Positions 21,669-30,914 of a DNA stretch of 51,165 bases are shown one piece after another. The notes under the pieces are model-generated. The model ran no database searches. It was not told the origin of the DNA and saw nothing but the letters and a program-made list of their open reading frames with translations. Source of the stretch: Planctomycetota bacterium (lineage in GTDB: Bacteria; Planctomycetota; UBA1135; GCA-002686595); contig JADLBP010000057.1 of NCBI GenBank assembly GCA_020847695.1, forward strand, positions 1 through 51,165. Direction: 5' to 3'. Within the stretch, counting starts at the first letter, position 1; every line of letters begins with the position of its first letter. The position numbers were made by a program, and so were the translations under genes.

Positions 21669-23300
21669 ATGCGCACCGCATCTCTGCTCGCCACGCTCGC
21701 GTTCTCGTCCTCGGCGCTCGCCCAGGGCTCGTTCTTCGTCGCCCGAACCGACGAGTTCCGGGTCAACGCTTCGACGAGCTTCAACCAGTTCTGGGTGCGG
21801 GCCGACGTCGACGCCGCGGGCACGACGTGGGCGGTATCGTTCGTCAACGGCCAGGATCCGGTGCTGCGACTCTTCGGACTCGACGGCCAGGCGTTGACCG
21901 GCAACCTGAACTGCACGCCGACGCTCAACCTCGGCACGCAGGACGAAGCCGAGGTCTGCGTCGATCGCGCGACCGGCAACGCGTTGGTCGCGTGGTCCGA
22001 GCGCCACGGCTACGACGGCGAGCAGATGGGCATCTTCGGCAGGCTCTTCGATCCGAGCGGCACGCCGCTCGGTCTCGAGTTCCAGATCAACCAGGTGTGG
22101 CAAGCCTCGCAGTGGCGCCCGCTGATGGTCTCGCCGCCGAGCGGCGGCTTCCTGGTCGCGTGGTCGGGCGATTGGGACGCGGACAACTACTTCCGCCTGC
22201 TCGATTCGAACGGCGGCTTCCTCACCGGCGACATCCCGATCAACGTCTTCACCAACGGCGGGCAAGCGGACTGCGCGCCCGCGATCGCGCCCGACGGCAC
22301 GATCTTCTTCGCGTTCGTCGACTACGGCCAGCACGGCGGCGGGCCGGGCTTGAACCTGTGGGGTCGCACGTTCGACTCGCTCGGCAACGCGCTCCAACCG
22401 GGCGAGTTCCAACTGACCACGCCCGCGTTCACCACCGGCGACCAGCGCGAGCCGCGCGTCGCCGCCGACGGCACCGGCCGCTTCGTCGCGATCTGGGAGG
22501 ATTCGATCAACGAAGGGCAGAGCTGGGGCCTCGCCGCGCGACGCTTCGACGTCACCGGCGCGCCGCTCGGCGGCGAATTCTGGGTGCCGAGCACGCAGGC
22601 CGGCCCGCAACGCAACCCGCGGATCGCCGCGGACGCCGCGGGTCGCTTCACCGCGGTCTGGGAGGACTGGTCGAGCGGCTCGGCGGAGATCCGTGCTCGC
22701 CGTTTCGACGCGAACGCGGCGCCGTACGGGCCCGACTTCGTCGTCAACCAGACCGCAGCGGGCGATCAACTGCGCCCGAGCCTCGCGCTCGCGCCGAACG
22801 GCGAGGACGTGCTGTTCACCTGGGAGGGTCCGGGCGTCGGCACCGATGCGTGGGCGCGCTTCTACTCGACGTATCAGTTCCCCGAGGTGTACTGCACCGC
22901 GAAGACCAACAGCCTGGGCTGCGTGCCGCAGCTCGCCTTCAGCGGCAGCCCGAGCCTCTCCGGCCCCGACGATTTCACGCTCTCGGCGACGCAGGTGCTG
23001 AACAACAAGTTCGGCATCGTCTTCTGGGGCCCGGGCGCGACCGCGATCCCGTTCGGCGGCGGGACGCTCTGCGTCAAGGCGCCGATCGTGCGCACCAACG
23101 TGCAGAGCTCCGGCGGCAACCCGCCGCCCGACGACTGCTCCGGGGATTACAGCCTGTTGTTCTCGCACGCTTACGTAGCCGCGCAGGGGCTGACGCCCGG
23201 CTTCGTCGTCCACGGGCAGTTCTGGTCGCGCGACCCGGGCTTCGCGCCGCCGGACAACCTCGGGCTGACCGCCGCGGTGCGTTTCGAGCTGCGGCCCTGA
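21669..23300 (+). CDS. Secreted repeat protein with Cys-bearing C-terminal domain
   Basis: This protein of 543 residues has a signal peptide (MRTASLLATLAFSSSALAQ). The central region repeats a unit of about 55-60 residues of the form (F)VAWS/IWED...RxFDxxGxPLGxEFxVN, which suggests a beta-propeller. The last 135 residues start YCTAKTNSLGCVP and hold GTLCVKAP, DDCSG and GQFWSRDPG. I recall this Cys-containing end domain from many secreted planctomycete proteins, where it may act in sorting or surface display; that is memory plus inference. No enzyme motif is visible. It diverges from the deacetylase gene. Confidence 0.72.
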   Translation: MRTASLLATLAFSSSALAQGSFFVARTDEFRVNASTSFNQFWVRADVDAAGTTWAVSFVNGQDPVLRLFGLDGQALTGNLNCTPTLNLGTQDEAEVCVDRATGNALVAWSERHGYDGEQMGIFGRLFDPSGTPLGLEFQINQVWQASQWRPLMVSPPSGGFLVAWSGDWDADNYFRLLDSNGGFLTGDIPINVFTNGGQADCAPAIAPDGTIFFAFVDYGQHGGGPGLNLWGRTFDSLGNALQPGEFQLTTPAFTTGDQREPRVAADGTGRFVAIWEDSINEGQSWGLAARRFDVTGAPLGGEFWVPSTQAGPQRNPRIAADAAGRFTAVWEDWSSGSAEIRARRFDANAAPYGPDFVVNQTAAGDQLRPSLALAPNGEDVLFTWEGPGVGTDAWARFYSTYQFPEVYCTAKTNSLGCVPQLAFSGSPSLSGPDDFTLSATQVLNNKFGIVFWGPGATAIPFGGGTLCVKAPIVRTNVQSSGGNPPPDDCSGDYSLLFSHAYVAAQGLTPGFVVHGQFWSRDPGFAPPDNLGLTAAVRFELRP

Positions 23301-23438
23301 CCGAACCGCGCGCGGCCGATCCGCACCCGGCCGATCCGCTGCTCGGCGCGGCGCGCTCCGAGTCACGCCGAGCCGTCGCGCCGGCGTTCGACTCGCTCCC
23401 GCGACCGCGCCCTTGAATCGCGCCGTGGAAGGCGGAAC

Positions 23439-25268
23439 ATGACGCGCGCCGCGCGGTGCCGATCGGCGTCGCGCGGTTCGCTCATGTCTCCACGACCGAC
23501 CGACGTCAAGTCGCTCTTCCCCCAACTCGCGTTTCGACCCTTCGCCGCGCTGCGCGAGACGTTCGCCGCGGGCTACGGCAAGGGCGACCTCCGCGCGGAC
23601 CTGCTCGCGGGCGCGGTCGTCGGCGTCGTCGCGTTGCCGTTGTCGATGGCGCTCGCGATCGCGTCGGGCGTCCCTCCGCAGCACGGGCTCTACACCGCGA
23701 TCGTCGCCGGCGGGCTGATCGCGTTGCTCGGCGGCTCGCGCGTGCAGGTCTCCGGGCCGACCGCGGCGTTCGTCGTGATCCTCTCGCCGATCGCGGCGGA
23801 GTTCGGCATCGGCGGGCTGTTGATCGCGACGCTGATGGCCGGCGTGATGCTGGTGATCATGGGGATCACGCGTTTCGGACGCCTGATCCAGTTCATCCCG
23901 TATCCCGTGACGATCGGCTTCACCGCGGGCATCGGCGTCGTGATCGCGACGCTGCAGCTCAAGGATCTGCTCGGTCTGACGATCCCCGCGATGCCCGACC
24001 ATTACGTCGAGCGCGTGGCGACGATCGCGACCGCGCTGCCGACGGTGCACTTCGCCGACTTCGGGGTCGGGTTGGTGACGTTCGCGATCCTGTTGTTCTG
24101 GTCGCGCGTCGACAAGCGGGTCCCCGCGCCGCTGGTCGCGCTGACGGTCGCGGGCGTCGGCTGCGCGCTGCTCGAGCGCTTCGTGCCGGGATTCGAGGTC
24201 GCGACGATCCGCGAGCGCTTCTCGTACACGGTCGAGAACGCGACGCACCCCGGGATCCCACAGCTCCCGCCGCTGTTCGTGCTCCCATGGACGCTGCCCG
24301 ACGGGACCGGCCAAGCGGTCGGGTTCGACTGGCACGTGATCTCGACGCTGCTGCCCAAGGCGTTCGCGATCGCGATGCTCGGCGCGATCGAATCGCTGCT
24401 CAGCGCGGTGGTCGCCGACGGCATGACCGGCGCGCAGCACGACCCGGACGCCGAGCTGATCGCCCAAGGCGCCGGCAACATCGCCGCGCCGTTCTTCGGC
24501 GGCATCGCCGCGACCGGCGCGATCGCGCGGACGGCGACCAACGTGCGCGCCGGCGCGCGGTCGCCGATCTCGGCGGTGGTGCACGCGCTGGTCGTGCTCG
24601 CGGCGGTGCTGGTGCTCGCTCCGTGGCTCGGCTACTTGCCGATGGCCGCGCTCGCGGCGCTGCTGATGCTCGTCGCGTGGAACATGAGCGAGGTGAAGCA
24701 CGTCGTGCACTCGATCCGCGTGTCGCCGAAGAGCGACGTGCTGGTGTTGATCGCGTGCTTCGCGCTCACCGTGCTCTTCGACATGGTGATCGCGGTCAGT
24801 TGGGGCGTCGCGCTCGCTTCGCTGCTGTTCATGCGCCGCATGATCGAGATCACCGAGGTCAAGCTGGTCAGCGACGTCCATCCGTCGCTGCGCGAGAAGC
24901 TGCCGCCGAAGGTCGCGTACTACGAGATCGCCGGGCCGCTGTTCTTCGGCGCGGCGCACAAGGCGATGAGCGCGCTGCACACCGTGCACGACCAGGCGAC
25001 CGTCGTGCTGCTCGACATGCGCGCGGTGCCGGGGATGGACGCGACCGGCAAGGTCAACCTGAAGTCGGCGATCAGCCGCCTGCACAAGGACGGCCTGCGC
25101 GTGGTGCTCGCCGGCGTGCGTCCGCAGCCCGCGCAGTTCATGCACACCGCCGGCTGGGTCGACGATCGGGATCGGCTGAGCATCTGCACAGTGCTCGAGG
25201 ACGGCGTGCAACGCGCGCGCGACCTCGCCGAGCGCCCGCCGCCGACCGCGCACGCCACGCACCCATGA
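23439..25268 (+). CDS. dauA: SulP-family anion/C4-dicarboxylate transporter with STAS domain (DauA-like)
   Basis: This protein of 609 residues closely follows E. coli DauA (YchM) by eye. Shared stretches include SGPTAAFVVIL, AMLGAIESLLSAVV, DGMTGAQH, GNIAAPFFGGIAATGAIART, NVRAGARSPISAV and LLMLVAWNMSE. The transmembrane core spans about residues 45-455, and a cytoplasmic STAS domain follows (about 470-590, with VVLLDMRAVPGMDATG). DauA imports succinate and other C4-dicarboxylates at acid pH; other SulP proteins carry sulfate or bicarbonate, so the substrate is not certain. The ATG at 23439 has GGAAGG upstream; the ATG at 23484 is an alternative. The stop overlaps the galK start (ATGA). Confidence 0.9.
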   Translation: MTRAARCRSASRGSLMSPRPTDVKSLFPQLAFRPFAALRETFAAGYGKGDLRADLLAGAVVGVVALPLSMALAIASGVPPQHGLYTAIVAGGLIALLGGSRVQVSGPTAAFVVILSPIAAEFGIGGLLIATLMAGVMLVIMGITRFGRLIQFIPYPVTIGFTAGIGVVIATLQLKDLLGLTIPAMPDHYVERVATIATALPTVHFADFGVGLVTFAILLFWSRVDKRVPAPLVALTVAGVGCALLERFVPGFEVATIRERFSYTVENATHPGIPQLPPLFVLPWTLPDGTGQAVGFDWHVISTLLPKAFAIAMLGAIESLLSAVVADGMTGAQHDPDAELIAQGAGNIAAPFFGGIAATGAIARTATNVRAGARSPISAVVHALVVLAAVLVLAPWLGYLPMAALAALLMLVAWNMSEVKHVVHSIRVSPKSDVLVLIACFALTVLFDMVIAVSWGVALASLLFMRRMIEITEVKLVSDVHPSLREKLPPKVAYYEIAGPLFFGAAHKAMSALHTVHDQATVVLLDMRAVPGMDATGKVNLKSAISRLHKDGLRVVLAGVRPQPAQFMHTAGWVDDRDRLSICTVLEDGVQRARDLAERPPPTAHATHP

Positions 25269-26479
25269 CCGAGGACGCCGTGCACTCGGACCGCGCGCGC
25301 CGAGCGCGCCAGCTCGAGCGCTTCGAGCGCGAGTTCGGCGCCGCGCGTCGGCTGCGGCGCGTGCGCGCGCCCGGCCGCGTCAACCTGATCGGCGAGCACA
25401 CCGACTACAACGACCTGCCGGTGCTGCCGATGGCGCTGCAGCGCGACACCGCGATCCTCTTCGCGCCGCGCGACGACGCGCGCGTCCGACTGGTCAACCT
25501 CGATGCTCGTTTCGGCGCGCGCGAGTTCGAGCTCTCCGCTTCGATCGCGCCCTTCGCCGCCGGCGACTGGGGCAACTACGTCAAGGCCGCCGCCGAGATC
25601 CTCGCGCGCGAGCACGGGGTGACGCGCGGCTTCGACGGCGTGGTCGCGGGCGACGTGCCCGCGGCATCGGGGCTGTCGTCGTCGGCGGCGCTGGTGGTCG
25701 CGTCTGCGCTCGCGTTGCGGGTCGCGAACGGGCTCGAGCTCGAGTCGCGCGCCTTCGCGGACCTCTGCGCGCGCGGCGAGCGCTACGTCGGCACGCAGGG
25801 CGGCGGGATGGACCAGGCGATCTGCATCCACGGCCGGCGCGGGCACGCGGTGCGCATCGATTTCGCTCCGCTGCGGCTCGCTCCGGTCGCGATGCCCGCG
25901 GAATGGCGCTTCGTGATCGCGAACTCGTTGGTCGTCGCGGACAAGTCGGGCTCCGCGCGGGACGCGTACAACTCGCGGCGCGCGAGCTGCGAACGCGCGC
26001 TCGGGGCGGTGCGCGACGCGCTCGGCGAGCCGGCGGCGCGCTATCCCGACCTGCTCGCGATGCACGGCGAGGACGAGCTGCTGGCCGCCGGCGCGCGCGT
26101 GCTCGCGGCGGAGGAGCTCGCGCGCTTCCGCCACGTCGTCGGCGAGGGTCTGCGCGTCGAGCGCGCGGTCGAGGCGATGCGCGCGGGCGACGAGCGGCGC
26201 TTCGGTGAGCTGATGGACGCCTCGCACGCGAGCCTGGCGGGCGACTACGCGGTCTCGTGCGCCGAGCTCGATCGCTTGACCGAGCTCCAGCGCGCCGCGG
26301 GCGCCGCCGGCGCGCGCTTGACCGGCGCGGGCTTCGGCGGCTGCACGGTCGCGCTGTGCCGCGCCGAGCGCGCACCCGCGCTGCTCGCGGCGCTCGACGA
26401 GCGGTTCTACGGACCGCGCGGTGCCGCGAGCGAGGCCTTCGTCGCGTGCGCGTCCGACGGCGCCCACGTCGAAGAGTGA
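25265..26479 (+). CDS. galK: Galactokinase
   Basis: This GHMP kinase of 404 residues phosphorylates galactose at C1 with ATP, the first step of the Leloir pathway. The galactokinase signature APGRVNLIGEHTDYND is at 35-50. The ATP-binding GLSSSAAL is at 136-143, GGMDQA with the catalytic Asp at 180-185, and GAGFGGC at 354-360. The start overlaps the transporter stop by four bases, and its own end overlaps an in-frame GTG of the next gene. No galT, galE or galactose transporter is adjacent, so it may serve galactose salvage or a related sugar. Other GHMP sugar kinases are possible, but the N-terminal signature is specific. Confidence 0.93.
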   Translation: MTEDAVHSDRARRARQLERFEREFGAARRLRRVRAPGRVNLIGEHTDYNDLPVLPMALQRDTAILFAPRDDARVRLVNLDARFGAREFELSASIAPFAAGDWGNYVKAAAEILAREHGVTRGFDGVVAGDVPAASGLSSSAALVVASALALRVANGLELESRAFADLCARGERYVGTQGGGMDQAICIHGRRGHAVRIDFAPLRLAPVAMPAEWRFVIANSLVVADKSGSARDAYNSRRASCERALGAVRDALGEPAARYPDLLAMHGEDELLAAGARVLAAEELARFRHVVGEGLRVERAVEAMRAGDERRFGELMDASHASLAGDYAVSCAELDRLTELQRAAGAAGARLTGAGFGGCTVALCRAERAPALLAALDERFYGPRGAASEAFVACASDGAHVEE

Positions 26480-26523
26480 GCGAGTCCTTGCTTCCGAGCC
26501 GCGCGGCGGCGAGCTTCTTGGGG

Positions 26524-28251
26524 ATGTCCGTGTCGCTCCGCATTCCCTGCGCACTGCTCGCGCTCGCCGCGTGCGGTCCGAGCGCGCCGGAGCCCGTCGA
26601 CAGCGTGATCCTGATCACGCTGGACACGACCCGCGCCGATGCGCTCGGCTGCTACGGCGGCTCGGAGCGCGCGACGCCGAACCTGACCGCGCTCGCGAGC
26701 GAGTCGCGGCTCTTCGAACGCGCGCGCAGCGTCGCGCCGCTGACCGCGCCGGCGCACGCATCGATGCTGACCGGGCTGATCCCGCCGCGCCACGGCGTGC
26801 GCGACAACGGGATCGCGCGGCTCCCGAGCGACGCCATGACGCTCGCCGAGCGCGCCCGCGACGCTGGGCTCGACACCGCGGCGTTCGTCTCGGCGCTGGT
26901 GCTCGATCGCCGCTTCGGTCTCGACCAGGGCTTCGACGTCTACGACCAGCCCGAGCGACCGAAAGCGCAGGTCTCGAGCCATTACGTCGAGCGCGACGCG
27001 CACGCGACGCTCGCCGCGGCGTCGCGATGGCTCGCGCAACGCGACGGCGAGCGCCGCTTCTTCGTCTGGATCCACCTCTTCGATGCGCACGTCCCCTATC
27101 GGCCGCCGGACGACTGCCTCGCGCTCGCGGGCGGCGATCCGTACCGCGGCGAGCTCGCGTACGTCGATCGCGAGCTCGGTTCGTTCCTCGCGGGCGCACG
27201 CGAGCGCGGCGAGCTCGATCGCAGCCTGCTGATCGTCGTCGGAGACCACGGCGAGAGCCTCGGCGAGCACGGCGAGGCGACGCACTCCGCGTTCTGCTAC
27301 GACGCGACGCTGGCAGTGCCGCTGCTGGTGCGCGATCCCGCGGGTTACGGCGCCGGCGAGCGCTCGCGCGCCGTCGTCAGCGTCGTCGACGTGTTCCCGA
27401 CCGCGCTCTCGGCGCTCGGGCTCGCCGCGCCGGACGACGCCCGCTCGCACGACGGCCTCGATCTCCGCGGTGAGGTGCCCGCCGACCGCGACGTGTACTG
27501 CGAGTCGTACGCGGGCTACCTCAACTACGGTTGGAGTCCGCTCGCCGGCGTCGCCGACGCGAACCGCAAGTTCCTCGCGAGCTCCGAGCCCGAGCTCTAC
27601 GACCTCGTCCACGATCCGCACGAGCTCGAAGACCACGCGGCCGCGCGGACGCAGCTTCTCGCCGACGCGCAGCAGCGCTTGGCGGAGTTCCTCGCGAGGC
27701 CCGCGCTCTCGCCGGAGCCGTTCGGCGCGAGCGCCGAGCTGATCGCCGAGCTGCGCGAGCTCGGTTACGCGGCGACCGGCGATGCCGTGTCCGCGTTGCC
27801 GTCGCCGCTCGCGCCGAGCGATCGACCGAGCCCTCGTTCGCGCGCGTCCGAGCTCCAGCCGCTGTTGCTCGCCAACGACGCGCTCGACGGCCGGCGTTGG
27901 GAGGAAGCGCGGCGCAAGCTCGAGCCGATCGTCGCGGCGAACCCGAAACACGCGCTCGCGCACGATCTCGCGGCGCTGGCGGCGTTGCAGCTCTCGGACT
28001 TCGCCCGCGCGAAGGAGCTCTTGATCGCCCGCCTCGCGCTCGGCGCCGAGCGCGCGGACACTCGGATCAACCTCGCGATCGCCTGCGAGAACCTCGGCGA
28101 CCTCGCGCGCGCCGAACGCGAGTGGCGGCGAGCGCTGGAGCTCGATCCGCTGAACGACCAGGCCGTCGACGGGCTCGCGGCGCTCTGCGAGCGAACCGGG
28201 CGGAACGCGGAGGCGTCGGCGCTGCGCGCGAGCCTACAATCGCGCCGCTAG
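26524..28251 (+). CDS. Sulfatase-fold lipoprotein with C-terminal TPR repeats
   Basis: This protein of 575 residues starts with a lipoprotein signal (LLALAAC, Cys17). The alkaline-phosphatase/sulfatase fold follows: VILITLDTTRADALGCYG with metal ligand Asp34, APLTAPAHASMLTGL, FVWIHLFDAHVPY and VVGDHGESLGEHGE. At the place of the sulfatase C/S-x-P-x-R nucleophile stands Thr74-Ala-Pro-Ala-His, so formylglycine cannot form; a Thr nucleophile, as in phosphotransferases of this superfamily, is likely. TPR-like helices occupy about residues 450-575 (ERADTRINLAIACENLGDLA). I chose the ATG that gives a compact lipobox; a GTG at 26476 overlapping the galK stop is the alternative. Confidence 0.85.
   Translation: MSVSLRIPCALLALAACGPSAPEPVDSVILITLDTTRADALGCYGGSERATPNLTALASESRLFERARSVAPLTAPAHASMLTGLIPPRHGVRDNGIARLPSDAMTLAERARDAGLDTAAFVSALVLDRRFGLDQGFDVYDQPERPKAQVSSHYVERDAHATLAAASRWLAQRDGERRFFVWIHLFDAHVPYRPPDDCLALAGGDPYRGELAYVDRELGSFLAGARERGELDRSLLIVVGDHGESLGEHGEATHSAFCYDATLAVPLLVRDPAGYGAGERSRAVVSVVDVFPTALSALGLAAPDDARSHDGLDLRGEVPADRDVYCESYAGYLNYGWSPLAGVADANRKFLASSEPELYDLVHDPHELEDHAAARTQLLADAQQRLAEFLARPALSPEPFGASAELIAELRELGYAATGDAVSALPSPLAPSDRPSPRSRASELQPLLLANDALDGRRWEEARRKLEPIVAANPKHALAHDLAALAALQLSDFARAKELLIARLALGAERADTRINLAIACENLGDLARAEREWRRALELDPLNDQAVDGLAALCERTGRNAEASALRASLQSRR
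28235..28240 (+). promoter_or_regulatory. Candidate -10 box (TACAAT) for the metallophosphoesterase gene
   Basis: TACAAT (five of six to consensus) lies in the last codons of the sulfatase-like gene, 66 bases before the next ATG. No clear -35 is seen. Confidence 0.33.
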
Positions 28252-28305
28252 TTGCCGCTCGTCCCCCCGCCTCGCCCCGTCCCCTCGTCCCAAGCGAGCT
28301 ACCAG

Positions 28306-30227
28306 ATGCGATCGACGTCCTTGCTCCTCGTCTGCGGCGCCTTCTGCGCGAACGCGTCCGCTCAAACCGCGACGCCGCACGCCGGCGCGAGCCTCGCGCG
28401 TCCGACCGAGCTCCCGCTGCGTTGGGCGGTGATCGGCGACTACGGCAAGGACAACCAGGAGGAGGCGGACGTCGCCGCGCTGGTCAAGGGCTGGGCGCCC
28501 GAGTTCGTGATCACCACCGGCGACAACAACTACCCGGCGGGCTCGGCCGCGACGATCGACGCGAACATCGGCAAGCACTACGGCGACTTCATCTTCCCGT
28601 ACGTCGGCACGTACGGGCCGGGCGCGAGCGAGAACCGCTTCTGGCCGTGCATGGGCAATCACGACTGGGACGGCTCCAGCGGTCAGCCCTACTTCGACTA
28701 CTTCACGCTGCCCGGCAACGAGCGCTACTACGACGTGCGCCTCGGACCGATCCACTTCTTCGCGGTCGACAGCGATCCGCGCGAGCCCGACGGCACGACG
28801 TGGAGCTCGACGCAAGCGGCGTGGCTGCAGAGCGGACTCGCCGCGTCGAACGCGCCGTGGAAGATCGTGTACTTCCACCACCCGGCGTACTCGTCGGCGC
28901 AACACGGCTCGACGCCTGCGTTGCAGTGGCCGTTCCTCGCGTGGGGCGCGAACTTGGTGCTGAACGGCCACGACCACGATTACGAGCGCAGCGAAGTCGG
29001 CGGACTGCCCTACTTCGTGCTCGGCGCGTGCGGCGCGCCGCTCTACACCTTCTCGACGCCGGTCGCGGGCTCGAAGCTGCGCTTCAACGCCGATTTCGGC
29101 GCGCTGCTCGCCGAGACGACCGCGCGCAGCACGCGCTTCGAGTTCATCTCGCGCGGCGGCGTCGTCGTCGACACGTTCGTGTTGCCGCGCCTGAACGTGC
29201 CGTTGCCGCGGCAGACGCTGCTGCCCGCGGGCTCGACGTGGAAGTACTCGGACACCGGCGTGTTCCCGGGCGCGACGTGGATGCTGCCGGCCTTCGACGA
29301 CTCCGCGTGGGCGAGCGGACCGGCGCAGCTCGGCTACGGCGACGGCGACGAAGCGACCGTGGTCTCGTACGGCTCGAATCCGAACGCGAAGCACGTCACG
29401 ACGTGGTTCCGCACCACGTTCCAAGCGACCAACCCGGCGAGCTTCGGCGCGCTCGACCTCGGACTCCAACGCGACGACGCCGCGGTCGTCTACCTCAATG
29501 GCGTCGAGGTCGCGCGCGCGAACCTTCCGAGCGGCGCGATCTCGCCGAGCACGCTCGCGACCGCCTCGATCCCGAACGGCGACGAGGACAAGCTCTTCGC
29601 CGGCGCGATCGATCCGTCCGCGCTCGTCGCGGGCACGAACACGCTCGCGGTCGAGATCCACCAGAGCTCGGGCACCAGCTCCGACATCTCGTTCGACCTC
29701 GCGCTCGAAGGCGCGTTGCTCGCCCCGGCACTGGTCGACTTCGGTGCGACCTGGCGTTACGTCGACGGCGGCGTCGCGCCGGCGTCGGGGTGGACCGAGC
29801 TCGCGTTCGACGACTCCGCGTGGGCGAGCGGTCCGGCGCAGCTCGGCTACGGCGAGGGCGACGAAGCGACCGTGCTCGCGTGGGGCAACGACCCGGCGAA
29901 CAAGCCGCCGACCGTCTGGCTGCGCAGGACGTTCACCGTCAGCGGAGCCGCGCAGGTCTCGTCGCTCTACCTCGCGCTGCTCGCCGACGACGGAGCGCGA
30001 GTGTTCCTGAACGGCCACGAGGCCGGGCGGTGGAACCTGCCGAAGCTCGGGCTCGGCCCGACCTCGCTCGCGGGCTTCGATCGCGCCGCGCCGGACGAGA
30101 ACGCGCCGCTGGAGACGTCGCTCGAGCCGCGGCTGCTCGTCGAGGGCCTCAACGTGATCGCGGTCGAGCTGCACCAAGCGTCGGTGGCGAGCGACGACCT
30201 CTCGTTCGACCTGCGACTGGCCGCGCA

Positions 30228-30231
<4 letters not shown>
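28306..30231 (+). CDS. Secreted metallophosphoesterase with two jelly-roll repeats
   Basis: This protein of 641 residues has a signal peptide (MRSTSLLLVCGAFCANASAQ). The purple-acid-phosphatase-like catalytic domain shows all metal motifs: GDYG (44-47), GDNNY (72-76), GNHD (117-120), FHHPAYS (190-196) and GHDHDYER (221-228). Two homologous beta-rich repeats follow, each with FDDSAWASGPAQLGYG(D/E)GDEATV and then a VFLNG or VYLNG and NxxAVExHQ segment, at about 305-470 and 475-641. These resemble galactose-binding-like modules. It probably hydrolyses extracellular phosphate esters. An upstream TTG at 28252 is less likely. The stop overlaps the ABC ATPase start (GTGA). Confidence 0.88.

Positions 30232-30910
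<679 letters not shown>

Positions 30911-30914
<4 letters not shown>

Noticed and set aside
21447-25262. A minus-strand open frame of about 1270 codons opposite the secreted repeat protein and transporter
   Set aside because: Shadow frame; the plus-strand genes carry signal peptides, membrane segments and recognised motifs.
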